Source: Pseudomonadota bacterium
Lineage (GTDB): Bacteria > Pseudomonadota > Alphaproteobacteria > Sphingomonadales > Sphingomonadaceae
Reading direction: 5' to 3'
Length of the DNA stretch: 50,988 nucleotides
Assembly (NCBI GenBank): GCA_023445495.1
Contig: JAEXLC010000344.1
Span: 1-50,988, forward strand
Shown here one piece after another: positions 25,363 to 35,400 of the stretch (its first letter is position 1; each line of letters starts with the position of its first letter). The position numbers were made by a program, and so were the translations under genes. The notes under the pieces are model-generated. The model was not told the DNA's origin and searched no databases. It worked only from the letters and a program-made list of their open reading frames with translations.

Positions 25363-26786
25363 AGATGGACCGCCGCACGATGATCGGCGCGGGCCTTTCG
25401 CTCGCCGCTACCCCGGCCCTCGCCCAGAAGGCGACCGGCTTCACCAGCCATCGCCCCGCCCCTGCCGATCGCAAGTTCGTCAGCAAGTCGGTCGAGCGCG
25501 AGATCGTTCGCGTCTCGAAGAAGATCGGCGACGCCAAGCTGCGCTGGATGTTCGGCAATTGCTATCCGAATACGCTCGACACGACCGTGGCGATGCGCAC
25601 GATCGATGGCGCGCCCGATGCGTTCGTGCGCACTGGCGACATCAACGCGCTATGGCTGCGCGACAGCTCGGCGCAGGTGAAGCCCTATCTGCATCTCGCC
25701 GGGCAGGATGCCGATCTGCGCCGCCTCTATCACGGCCTGATCGCCCGCCAGTCGCGCTCGATCCTGCTCGACCCCTATGCCAATGCGTTCATGGAGGATC
25801 CCACCGCCAGGACCGATCTCAGCTGGGCGCTCGAGGACCAGACCAAGATGCTGCCCGGCGTCGCCGAGCGCAAATGGGAGATCGACTCGCTCTGCTATCC
25901 GATGCGCCTGGCGCATGGCTATTGGCAGGCGACGGGCGACAAGACGCCTTTCGATGCGCGCTGGGCGGAAGCCGCCCGGCTGAGCATCGCGACCTTCCGC
26001 GAGCAGCAGCGCAAGACCGACAAGGGCCCCTATCGCTTCCGCCGCAAGAGCAACATCCCGACCGAAACGCTGATGCTCGAGGGCTATGGTGCGCCCTCGC
26101 GCTCTGTCGGGCTGATCCATTGCGGTTTCCGTCCCTCGGACGATGCCTGTGTCTATCCGTTCCTGATCCCGTCCAACTATTTCGCGGTGACTGCGCTGCG
26201 CGAACTCGCCGTGGTCGCCAATGCCGCGCGCGGCGATGCGGCACTGGCCAACGACGCCGTCGCGCTGGCCGACGAAGTCGATGCGGCGCTGCGCAAATAT
26301 GCCCGGATGCGCCTGCCAGACGGCAGCGAAGTGATCCCGTTCGAAGTCGATGGCTTCGGCAACACGCTGTTCATGGACGACGCCAATGTGCCGTCGCTCT
26401 CGGCGCTCGCCTATCTCGGCTGCCTGAAGGCGGACGATCCGCTGTTCCAGCGCACCGCTGCGGCGGCATGGAGCGACAACAATCCCTATTGGTCGCGCGG
26501 CAAGGTCGTCGAAGGCATTGGCGGGCCGCATGTCGGGCTCGGCCAGGTCTGGCCGATGTCGCTGGTGATGCGTGCGCTCACCTCTTCGGACGACGCCACG
26601 ATCCGCCAGTGCCTGCGCATGATCCGTGACAGCGATGGCGGCACCGGCTTCATCCACGAAGCGGTCGACCAGGACGATCCTTCGAAATTCACCCGCGAGT
26701 GGTTCGCCTGGGCCAATGGCCTGTTCGGCGAGCTCATCGTCCACCTCGCCGATATCCGTCCCCAATTGCTGGCAGAAACGCTGTGA
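25359..26786 (+). CDS. GH125 exo-alpha-1,6-mannosidase, exported
   Basis: A 475-residue member of GH125 (formerly DUF1237), metal-independent exo-alpha-1,6-mannosidases. Recognised by GNCYPNTLDTTV, TGDINALWLRDSSAQV, WEIDSLCYP, GFRPSDDA, FMDDANVPSLSALAYLG and GIGGPHVGLGQVWPM. The N-terminus MKMDRRTMIGAGLSLAATPA is a twin-arginine type signal. The GTG at 25359 overlaps the GH3 stop in a GTGA junction; the ATG at 25365 is an alternative. It would trim alpha-1,6-mannose branches alongside GH92. Confidence 0.93.
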   Translation: MKMDRRTMIGAGLSLAATPALAQKATGFTSHRPAPADRKFVSKSVEREIVRVSKKIGDAKLRWMFGNCYPNTLDTTVAMRTIDGAPDAFVRTGDINALWLRDSSAQVKPYLHLAGQDADLRRLYHGLIARQSRSILLDPYANAFMEDPTARTDLSWALEDQTKMLPGVAERKWEIDSLCYPMRLAHGYWQATGDKTPFDARWAEAARLSIATFREQQRKTDKGPYRFRRKSNIPTETLMLEGYGAPSRSVGLIHCGFRPSDDACVYPFLIPSNYFAVTALRELAVVANAARGDAALANDAVALADEVDAALRKYARMRLPDGSEVIPFEVDGFGNTLFMDDANVPSLSALAYLGCLKADDPLFQRTAAAAWSDNNPYWSRGKVVEGIGGPHVGLGQVWPMSLVMRALTSSDDATIRQCLRMIRDSDGGTGFIHEAVDQDDPSKFTREWFAWANGLFGELIVHLADIRPQLLAETL

Positions 26787-29107
26787 ACCCTACGCGTCGT
26801 CAACTCCTCGCCTCCACCGGCCTCGGCCTCGCCGCCGCCGCCGCGCTTCCCGCCCATGCCCGGCCTCCCGTTGCCGGAACCAGGCCGAACCTGTTCATCG
26901 GCACCGGCGGCACCGGCCATACCTATCCCGGCGCTACCCTGCCCTTCGGCATGGTCCAGCTGAGCCCCGATACCGGCGTCGAGCGCTGGGAAACCTGCTC
27001 GGGCTATTACAAGACCGACACGTCGATCCTCGGCTTCTCGCACACCCACCTTTCGGGCACCGGCATCGGCGACATGCTCGACGTGCTGGTGGTGCCGGCG
27101 ACCGGCCCGGTGCATCTGGTGCCCGGCACCCCGGAGAACCCGGATGCGGGCTATCGCCAGCGCTTCTCCGGCGAGCATGCCGAGCCCGGCTATTACCGGG
27201 TCGCGCTGGAAACCGGCGTCCAGGCCGAACTGACCGTCACCGAGCGCACCGGCTGGCACCGCTATCGCTTCCCGGCGGGCAAGGGCCATGTGCTGATCGA
27301 CCTGTCGCACCTGATCCTCGACAAGTCGGATTCGCCGCCACTCGTCGACGAAGCGCTGCTGGAAGTTGCTGCGGACGGCACGCTCAGCGGCACGCGCCGC
27401 GTGTTCCGCTGGGCCAAGGGCCGGCGGATCTTCTTCGCGATGCAGCTGTCGCGGAAGCCCGATCGCATCACCTTCATCGGCGACGGCGATACCGAGCAGC
27501 CGGCAGGCGCGACCCGCGTTGCGGGCAAGCGGCTCAAGGCGGTGCTCCAGTTTGACGATGCCGGCAGCGCGCCGCTGGTGATCCGCTGCGGCATCTCGGC
27601 CGTCGATGCCGATGGCGCCCGCGCCAATCTCGCCGCCGAGGCGAAGCATTGGGACTTCGACCGGGTCCGCCGCGACGCCGCTGCCCTGTGGAGCAAGTCG
27701 CTCGACAGCGTGAAGGTCGAGGGCGGCACACCCGACCAGCGGACGATCCTGTCCTCCGCGCTCTACCACGCCCAGCTCGCCCCCACGCTCGTGTCGGACG
27801 TCGATGGCCGCTATCCCGGCATGGACGGCAAGACGCAGACCGTGCCCGCCGGCGGCGCGGCGTTCAGCACCTATTCGCTTTGGGACACCTATCGCGCGCT
27901 GCATCCGCTGCTCACCCTCGTTGCACCCGAGCAGACCAAGCTGCTGATCGACGACATGATCCGCCAGACCGCCCAGTCGCGCTTCGGCCCGCTGGTCTGG
28001 CCGCTGCAGGGCAAGGAAACCGGCACGATGATCGGCTGGCACGGCGTCGTCCCGCTTGCCGAGGCGCATGCCAAGGGCATTCCCGCCGACTATGCCGCCG
28101 CCTGGCCGGCGCTCCGCAAGCGCAGCTTCGATTTCTCGGCGCCGGACAAGGACAACAGCCTTGGCCGCGACCTGTACGACAAGCTCGGCTATGTGCCGGC
28201 GGACAAGGTGTTCGAGAGCGTCAGTCGAACGCAGGAATATGCCTATGACGACTGGGCCTCGTCGCACCTCGCCCGTGTGGCCGGCGCGACCGAGGATGCC
28301 GAGCGGCTGCACAAGCGCTCGGGCAACTGGCGCAACGTCATCGACGGCAAGATCGGCTTCGCCCGCCCCCGCTTCGAGAATGGCCAGTGGTGGAAGGACT
28401 ATGACCCCGTCCAGCTCGGCCACATGCCCAAGCCGTGGTGGCGCGACTATACCGAAGCGAATGGCTGGCAGGCGACCTTCCTCAACCAGCACGACATCTA
28501 TGGCATGATCGCCCATATGGGCGGCGATGCGGCGTATGAGGCAAAGCTCGACGCGCTGTTCACTGCGCCCTCGACTCTGCCCGACAATGCGCCGCCGGAC
28601 ATTTCGGGGCTGGTCGGACAGTATGCGCACGGCAACGAGCCGGACCAGCACGCGGCCTATCTCTACAGCTATGTCGGCGCGCCGTGGAAGACGCAGGCGA
28701 TGGTCCGCCGTCTCTGTGTCGAGATGTACAAGAACGATCCCGACGGCATTATCGGCAATGACGATTGCGGCCAGATGAGCGCGTGGTTCGTGCTGTCATC
28801 GCTCGGCTTCTATCCGGTCGATCCGGTCGAGGCCGTCTATGTCTTCGGCTCGCCGCTGTTCGAGCGGGCCGAGATGCAGCTGGGCAAGGGCCGCAAGCTG
28901 GTGGTCGAGGCGCCGGGCAACCGCGCCGACACCCCCTATGTCGCCGCGGTGACCTGGAACGGTCGTCCCTGGACGAAGAGCTGGATCTCGCACCGCGACC
29001 TGGCTGCCGGCGGCACGCTGCGCTTCACCATGTCCGCCACCCCGAACCGCGCCTTTGGCCGCGCGCTCGCTGACCGGCCGCCGTCGTTCGGCCGCAGCCC
29101 CGCCTGA
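26783..29107 (+). CDS. GH92 alpha-mannosidase, exported
   Basis: A 774-residue calcium-dependent exo-alpha-mannosidase family enzyme. Signatures are TGGTGHTYPGATLPFGMVQL, FSHTHLSGTG, GWHGVVPLAEAHAKG, GNEPDQHAAYLYSYVG and NDDCGQMSAWFVLSSLGFYP. The signal begins MNPTRRQLLASTGLGLAAA, a twin-arginine type. GTG 26783 overlaps the GH125 stop (GTGA). GH92 enzymes cleave alpha-1,2- and alpha-1,3-mannose of N-glycans; linkage choice cannot be read here. Last member of the overlapping run; a paired repeat follows. Confidence 0.95.
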   Translation: MNPTRRQLLASTGLGLAAAAALPAHARPPVAGTRPNLFIGTGGTGHTYPGATLPFGMVQLSPDTGVERWETCSGYYKTDTSILGFSHTHLSGTGIGDMLDVLVVPATGPVHLVPGTPENPDAGYRQRFSGEHAEPGYYRVALETGVQAELTVTERTGWHRYRFPAGKGHVLIDLSHLILDKSDSPPLVDEALLEVAADGTLSGTRRVFRWAKGRRIFFAMQLSRKPDRITFIGDGDTEQPAGATRVAGKRLKAVLQFDDAGSAPLVIRCGISAVDADGARANLAAEAKHWDFDRVRRDAAALWSKSLDSVKVEGGTPDQRTILSSALYHAQLAPTLVSDVDGRYPGMDGKTQTVPAGGAAFSTYSLWDTYRALHPLLTLVAPEQTKLLIDDMIRQTAQSRFGPLVWPLQGKETGTMIGWHGVVPLAEAHAKGIPADYAAAWPALRKRSFDFSAPDKDNSLGRDLYDKLGYVPADKVFESVSRTQEYAYDDWASSHLARVAGATEDAERLHKRSGNWRNVIDGKIGFARPRFENGQWWKDYDPVQLGHMPKPWWRDYTEANGWQATFLNQHDIYGMIAHMGGDAAYEAKLDALFTAPSTLPDNAPPDISGLVGQYAHGNEPDQHAAYLYSYVGAPWKTQAMVRRLCVEMYKNDPDGIIGNDDCGQMSAWFVLSSLGFYPVDPVEAVYVFGSPLFERAEMQLGKGRKLVVEAPGNRADTPYVAAVTWNGRPWTKSWISHRDLAAGGTLRFTMSATPNRAFGRALADRPPSFGRSPA

Positions 29108-29146
29108 GACCAAGGTGGGAACGCACACAAGTCCTTGGAAATTCAC

Positions 29147-29228
29147 CGTCATCCCGGCCTTGCGCCGGGATCCCGCTTCGTCTTCCTGCCGCATGACAGC
29201 GGGCCCCCGGCGCAAGGCCGGGGTGACG
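29147..29228. repeat. Paired REP-like inverted repeats between GH92 and GH29
   Basis: One element (29147-29174) starts CGTCATCCCGGC and its inverted partner (29201-29228) ends GCCGGGGTGACG, with 26 bases between. The pair fills most of the gap between GH92 and GH29, so the fucosidase may be a separate unit or be affected by transcript processing here. Confidence 0.7.
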
Positions 29229-29263
29229 AAAAAGAATATGAATCCCCAAACTAGAGGATCATC

Positions 29264-31186
29264 ATGACCGAACTGTCCCGGCGCACCCTGATCGCCACCG
29301 GCCTCGCCGCCGGCGCGCTGCCTGCCGTTCCCGCGCAGGCCGGCGCCGCGCCTGCCAACACGCCCAAGCCCTTCGGCGCCACGCCGAGCCCGCGCCAGTG
29401 GCGCTGGCATGGGCGCGAGCAATACGCCTTCGTCCATTTCTCGATCAACACCTTCACCGACAAGGAATGGGGCTTTGGCGACGAGAGCCCGAAGCTGTTC
29501 AACCCGAGCGACTTCGATGCCGACCAGATCGTCGCCGCGGTCAAGGCCGGCGGGCTCGAGGGGCTGATCCTCACCGCCAAGCATCATGACGGCTTCTGCC
29601 TGTGGCCGACGCTGCTCACCGAGCATTGCATCCGCAACAGCCCCTATAAGGACGGCAAGGGCGATATCGTCCGCGAGATGGCCGATGCCTGCAAGCGCGC
29701 CAAGCTTCCCTTCGGCCTGTATCTGTCGCCCTGGGATCGCAACCATGCCGAATATGGCCGCCCGGCCTATGTCACCTATTACCGCGCCCAGCTGACCGAG
29801 CTGTGCACCCGCTATGGCGACCTGTTCGAAGTGTGGTTCGACGGCGCCAATGGCGGCGACGGCTATTATGGCGGCGCGCGCGAGGCCCGGAAGATCGATG
29901 CGCCGCGCTATTATGACTGGCCCTCGATCGTCGCTTTGGTCCACAAGCTCCAGCCCAATGCCTGCACCTTCGATCCGCTCGGCGCGGATATCCGCTGGGT
30001 CGGCAATGAGGACGGCGTTGCCGGCGATCCCTGCTGGCCGACCATGCCGAACGAGCCCTATGACCAGAAGAACGGCAATGCCGGCGTGCGCGGCGGCGCG
30101 ATCTGGTGGCCGGCGGAGACCGACGTCTCGATCCGCCCGGGCTGGTTCTACCACTCGGACGAGGACTCCAAGGTCAAGAGCCCCGAGCGGCTGATCCGTC
30201 TCCATGACGAGTCCGTCGGCCGTGGGACCAATCTGAACCTCAACATTCCGCCCGATCGCCGTGGCCGCATCCCCGATCAGGACTTCAAGATCCTGAAGTC
30301 CTATGGCGACGCGATCCGCGCGACCTTCGCCAGGGATCTTGCCAAGGGCGCGGTGGCGCATGCCAGCGCCAGCCGCCCGGGCTTCGCGCCGGCCAAGGTG
30401 CTCGACGGCAATCGCGAGACCTATTGGACCACGCCCGACCAGGCGACCACGCCGAGTCTGACGCTCGACCTCAAGCCCGGCACGCGTTTCGACGTGATCC
30501 GGCTGCGCGAATATCTCCCGCTAGGCGTGCGCGTGACGCGCTTCGCGGTCGATGCCGAGATCAACGGAAGCTGGCATACGCTGGCGGAGCATGAGTGCAT
30601 CTCGGCACAGCGCGTGATCCGCTTGCCCGCCCCGATCGCGCCGCGCCGCGTGCGCCTGCGCATCCTCGAGGCACCCGCCTGTCCGGCGATCAGCGAGTTC
30701 GCGCTCTTCGCCTCGGTCGCGCCGGTGCCGGTGCCTGCGATCGTCTCGACCGATCCGACCGTGCTCGATGTGACCAGGTGGCGCGTCGTCGATGCCAGCG
30801 CACCCGGCGCCGAGAAGCTGCTCGACAATGAGGCCGGCACGATCTGGGTCCAGCCGAGCCCCAAGCCGGGCGCCCCGGCGCGCGTCACCGTCGATCTGGG
30901 CGGATCGACCGATCTGGCCGGTTTCAGCCTCACCCCGTCGCGTCAGGTGATGACCGGCGCTGCGCCGCCGCGCGGCTACGTCGCGGAAACCAGCGTCGAT
31001 GGTACCAATTGGGAACCGGCAGCATCCGGCGAGTTCTCCAACATCGCCTATGCGCTATCCACCCAGCGCATCAATTTCGCCCGCGCACGCGCCGCGCGCT
31101 ATCTCCGCCTGACCTTTGCCGAGACCGCGGTGCCCGCCGGCCGGCTGGCAATCGCCGGAATCGGCGGATTCCTGCCTGCGCGCTGA
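29264..31186 (+). CDS. GH29 alpha-L-fucosidase (1,3/1,4 type) with two discoidin-like domains
   Basis: A 640-residue enzyme with a twin-arginine signal (MTELSRRTLIATGLAAGALP). The barrel (about 40-350) has FVHFSINTFTDKEWGFGDE, LTAKHHDGFCLW, and nucleophile Asp193 in EVWFDGANGG. The 'NTFTDKEWG' form resembles the GH29-B branch, which cleaves alpha-1,3/1,4-fucose next to another sugar, such as Lewis-a. Two F5/8 (CBM32-like) domains follow at about 365-480 and 505-640. AGAGGA precedes the ATG. It would remove Lewis-a or core alpha-1,3-fucose; the second is less certain. Confidence 0.93.
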   Translation: MTELSRRTLIATGLAAGALPAVPAQAGAAPANTPKPFGATPSPRQWRWHGREQYAFVHFSINTFTDKEWGFGDESPKLFNPSDFDADQIVAAVKAGGLEGLILTAKHHDGFCLWPTLLTEHCIRNSPYKDGKGDIVREMADACKRAKLPFGLYLSPWDRNHAEYGRPAYVTYYRAQLTELCTRYGDLFEVWFDGANGGDGYYGGAREARKIDAPRYYDWPSIVALVHKLQPNACTFDPLGADIRWVGNEDGVAGDPCWPTMPNEPYDQKNGNAGVRGGAIWWPAETDVSIRPGWFYHSDEDSKVKSPERLIRLHDESVGRGTNLNLNIPPDRRGRIPDQDFKILKSYGDAIRATFARDLAKGAVAHASASRPGFAPAKVLDGNRETYWTTPDQATTPSLTLDLKPGTRFDVIRLREYLPLGVRVTRFAVDAEINGSWHTLAEHECISAQRVIRLPAPIAPRRVRLRILEAPACPAISEFALFASVAPVPVPAIVSTDPTVLDVTRWRVVDASAPGAEKLLDNEAGTIWVQPSPKPGAPARVTVDLGGSTDLAGFSLTPSRQVMTGAAPPRGYVAETSVDGTNWEPAASGEFSNIAYALSTQRINFARARAARYLRLTFAETAVPAGRLAIAGIGGFLPAR

Positions 31187-31197
31187 GAGCGATCCTC

Positions 31198-31224
31198 CCC
31201 TCCCGGGCCATGCGTCCGGGAGGG
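31198..31224 (+). terminator. Hairpin after the fucosidase gene
   Basis: A 9-bp stem CCCTCCCGG/CCGGGAGGG with a 9-base loop begins 12 bases after the GH29 stop. No T-run follows, so it may be a processing or Rho-assisted end. Confidence 0.6.
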
Positions 31225-31328
31225 AATAGCCGATCGAAATCAGTACGCTAGCGTGTCATTTCCGGCGCCGCGCCGGGGCTAGTGACGCAATTTTGCAACG
31301 GCGGTATGCTATTTATCGGATCGATAGC

Positions 31329-31346
31329 ACCAAAGTCGATTTTGGT
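31329..31346. promoter_or_regulatory. Dyad in the glycosylasparaginase promoter region
   Basis: ACCAAA-N6-TTTGGT is a perfect inverted repeat in the A/T-rich 270-base gap before the glycosylasparaginase gene. The right arm continues as TTTTGGTATTG and partly resembles the TATATTGGTA core of the proposed GntR sites. TTGGTA and TATGAC about 18 bases apart (31342 and 31366) could be a promoter. Confidence 0.45.
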
Positions 31347-31457
31347 ATTGAAGTGATATTCCACCTATGACAACCATACGACAAGGCTAGGACGTACCCG
31401 TGACGATCCGAACCATTCGCGGCCGCGTGTTAGCGCTCGCATTCAGGGTTGGCATCG

Positions 31458-32456
31458 ATGGAAACTACGCGTCGGAGAGCAATGGCATTGGGTATCGGCG
31501 GCGCAGCGTTCGCTGCGGCACCTCCTGTCGTCGCCAAGCCCGGTAACCGCGCTCTCATCGTTTCGACCTGGGATTTCGGCGCGGCCGCCAATGCCGCCGC
31601 CTTCGCCCAGTGGAAGAAGACCAGCAGCCTGCTCGACGCGGTCGAAGCCGGCGCCCGCGTCCCTGAGGCGGATCCCAAGAATCACTCCGTCGGCTTTGGC
31701 GGCTATCCCGACCGCGACGGCCACGTCACGCTCGACGCGATCCTGATGGACGATCGCGGCAATCTCGGCGCGGTAGCCGCGCTCGAGGATTTCATGCATC
31801 CGATCTCGGTCGCGCGCCGGGTGATGGAAAAGACCCCGCACACCTTCCTGGTCGGCGACGGGGCACGCCAGTTCGCCATCGCCGAGGGATTCGAGCGCAC
31901 CAAGCTGCTCACCCCGGAAGCCGAGGCTGCGTGGCGCGAATGGCTCAAGACGGCGAAGTACAAGCCGGTTGCCAATAGCGAGAACATGCGCGGCACCGCG
32001 CTCGATCACGACACGATCGGCATCGTCGCCTGCGGCCCCGACGGCCGCCTCGCCGGCGCCTGCACGACCTCGGGCATGGCCTTCAAGCTTCGCGGCCGCG
32101 TCGGCGATTCGCCGCAATGCGGCTCGGGCCTGTTCGTCGAGGCCGGGGTCGGCGCGGCGACCGCGACCGGCGTTGGCGAGGAAGTCACCCGGATCGCCGG
32201 CTCGGCCCGCGTGGTCGCATCGATGCGCGCCGGCATGTCGCCCCAGGCGGCCTGCCGCGAAGCCGTGCTCCATATTGCCAAGCTCCGCGGCGACGCGGTG
32301 CGCGACGCCCAGGTCGGCTTCCTGGCGATCAACGATCGCGGCGAGATCGGCGCCTTCGCGCTGCAGCCCGGTTTCACCTTCGCAGTAACCGACCTTGAGG
32401 GACGAACCCAAGTGCGGCCCGCTGAGAGCTTAAAAAAGCCCGCGGCCACCAAATAA
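31458..32456 (+). CDS. N4-(beta-N-acetylglucosaminyl)-L-asparaginase (glycosylasparaginase)
   Basis: A 332-residue Ntn hydrolase that cuts the bond between GlcNAc and asparagine, the last step of N-glycoprotein breakdown. Self-cleavage is expected before Thr186 in DHDTIGIVA, which becomes the nucleophile. ACTTSGMAFKLRGRVGDSP and GAATATGVGEEVTR match the flavobacterial enzyme type. ATG 31458 is used; a TTG three codons upstream is less likely. The N-terminus METTRRRAMALGIGGAAFAA is a twin-arginine type signal, so it acts in the periplasm. It lies 34 bases before the receptor gene. Confidence 0.95.
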   Translation: METTRRRAMALGIGGAAFAAAPPVVAKPGNRALIVSTWDFGAAANAAAFAQWKKTSSLLDAVEAGARVPEADPKNHSVGFGGYPDRDGHVTLDAILMDDRGNLGAVAALEDFMHPISVARRVMEKTPHTFLVGDGARQFAIAEGFERTKLLTPEAEAAWREWLKTAKYKPVANSENMRGTALDHDTIGIVACGPDGRLAGACTTSGMAFKLRGRVGDSPQCGSGLFVEAGVGAATATGVGEEVTRIAGSARVVASMRAGMSPQAACREAVLHIAKLRGDAVRDAQVGFLAINDRGEIGAFALQPGFTFAVTDLEGRTQVRPAESLKKPAATK

Positions 32457-32490
32457 CCCGAACCTATTTCCTGATTCCTAGGGGGATGTA

Positions 32491-35400
32491 ATGAAGAAAT
32501 TGAATGCCCTGTTGCTGAGTTCAACTTGTTTCGCGGTTCTGCTCGCCGCACCTGCCATGGCGCAGGATGCACAGCAGGACACCAGCGCGGCCTCGACCGC
32601 CGACACCCAGGACAGCGGCGCGATCGTCGTCACGGGCAGCCGCATCACGCGTCCGAACGCCGCCGCAGCGTCGCCGATCACCTCGGTCACCTCGGAAGCG
32701 ATCCGCGCCCAGGCAGCCGTGAACATCGAAGAAGTGCTGAACCGCATTCCCTCGGTCGCGCCGGACAGCCAGCAGAACTATCAGGACTCGGACGGCCGCC
32801 AGCGCATCAAGCTGCGCAACCTCGGCTTCGAGCGCACCCTCATCCTGGTCGACGGCAAGCGCCTCGGCACGATGAACGGCCTCGACGCGAACATGATCCC
32901 GACCGCGCTCGTCTCGCGCGTCGACGTGCTGACCGGCGGCGCCTCGGCCGTTTACGGTTCGGACGCAGTCGCCGGCGTGGTCAACTTCATCCTGGACAAT
33001 AATTTCGAAGGCATCCAGGCGAACGCGAACTACAATTTCTACGCGCACGACAACAAGCCGGGCCTCGTCTCGCAGATCGCGAAGAACTACGGCTTCGCCC
33101 AGCCCGCCCAGGGCCTGAGCGCCGATGGCGGCCGCGTCGACCTGTCGCTGACGGCCGGCAAGAAGTTCTTCGACGACCGCATGCACGTGTCGGCCTATGT
33201 CGATTACCGCAAGGCGAACCTCGTTCCCTACAGCGCGCGCGAGACTTCGGGCTGCCAGCTCGTCGAAGGCACCAAGGACGGCCCGCTCAGCTGCTCGATC
33301 TCGAGCTACACCGGCTATGGCTATGTCTCGCCGCAGAGCGGCCCGAACGCCGGCAACGCCTATCTGAACAACCCGAACGGCAGCCGCACCTTCGTGCCCT
33401 ATTCGTCGGCGCTCGCCGCGAACCCGTATGACGGCTACTCGTTCCAGCGCAAGAACGAGCGCTGGAATGCCGGCGGCTTCGCGTCGTTCAAGATCTCGGA
33501 CGCCGCCGAAGTCTATGCCAACGCGATGTGGTTCCGCGACAAGTCGGCCAACGTCTATCCGGCCCGCGTCTACAGCTCGACCGCCTATTCGGACGGCCCC
33601 TACCAGGTCCGCTGCAACAACCCGTACATGTCGGCCGCCCAGGCGACCGCGATCTGCGGCGCCGCGGCCGGCACCAGCACCTTCGTGCCGATCGAGCTGC
33701 GCTACCGCATGACCAGCGTTCCCGATCTCGAGGACCGCTACACCAACGAAGGCCTGCGCGTCACCGGCGGCGTCCGCGGCGCGTTTGCCAAGGGCTGGAG
33801 CTACGATATCGGCGGCGTCTATGCACGCAACCAGATGGACACCAGCTGGGCCGGCCCGCTCTATGCGCGCGTCAACAACGCCCTGAACGTGGTCAACAAC
33901 AACGGCACGATCAGCTGCGTCAACGACGTTGCCAATGGCTGCGTGCCCTTCGATCCGTTCAGTGCCAACTCGGCGACGAACAACACCGCGCTGTACAACT
34001 ATCTGATCGCGGGCACCTACGGCACCTCGACCACGACCAACACGCTCTATAACGGCATCGCCACCATCCAGGGCGATCTCGGCACCTACGGCATCAAGAG
34101 CCCGTGGGCGGATGAAGGCGTCGCGATCGCGTTCGGCGCCGAATATCGCGAAGACCAGCTCAAGAGCCACGCCGATGCGATCTGGCGTGAATCGGTCAGC
34201 GACGATGCCGACCGCTATCTCGCCCAGCACGTCTGGGAAGGTAACGTCGAGCTTCAGGTTCCGCTCGCCCAGCACAAGGCTTTCGCCGACCTGCTCCAGG
34301 TGAACGGTGCGTACCGCCTGTCGAAGTACAGCAGCAACCCGGACACCTTCTCGACCTGGAAGGCCGAGGCGATCTGGGCTCCGGTCGAGGACATCACGTT
34401 CCGCGCCTCGATCAACCGCGCCCAGCGCGCGCCGACCGTGGTGGAGTCCTTCCAGGGCTCGAACACCAGCTATGGCCGGATCACCACCGCCTATAACGAC
34501 ATCTGCGCGCCGACCGTGGTCAGCACGTCGATCGATCCGGTCACGGGTCGCCCGGTCAATGTGTACGGCGCACCGGTGGCATCGCGCGAAGCGTGCCGCG
34601 CAACCGGCCTGGCCGACAACCTCTACGGCAGCGCCACCCTGCTCTGCCCGACCGATGTCGGCTGCACCTATCGCGCCGGCGGGTTCACCGTGGATCCGGA
34701 AACGGCCTACACCAAGACCTTCGGCGTGGTCCTGAAGCCGCGCTTCCTTCCGGGCCTGGTGGTTTCGGCCGATCGCTTCCTGATCGATCTGAACCAGTCG
34801 ATCGGCTACAACGACTATTCCTACTTCTCGCAGGGCTGCGTCCAGACCGCCGATCCGTTCTTCTGCAGCATGTTCGTGCGTAACGCGAACGGCACGCTGT
34901 CGAGCAACCCGACGTCGAACCCGACCACTGGCTTCATCCGCCAGGGCACGACCAACTACTACAAGAGCAAGTCGCATGGCTGGGACTTCCAGGGCCAGTA
35001 TGCGCTGCCGCTCGGTGCCTCGGTCGGTCGCCTGGACTTCGACTTCGCCGGTACGCTGACCACGCTGGCCGGCGCGCAGGACGCGTCGTTCCTCGCGGAG
35101 CGCAACTGCGTGGGCTATTATGGCGGCGCCGGCTGCGGCCAGTTCATCGCCAAGTGGACGCACAACCTGCGTGGCACCTACACCACGCCGGACCAGTTCT
35201 TCAGCATGTCGCTGAACTGGCGCCACCTGGGCCCGCTGACCCGCACCTCGAACTCGGGCGAAACCAGCCTGGGCGCGGATGCGAGCACCGTGCGGAAGAC
35301 CTTCTACCGGATCGACGCGTATGATTATTTCGATCTCGCGCTGAACTTCCGCATCCAGAAGAGCTTCTCGTTCCGGATCGCGGCGAACAACATCCTCGAC

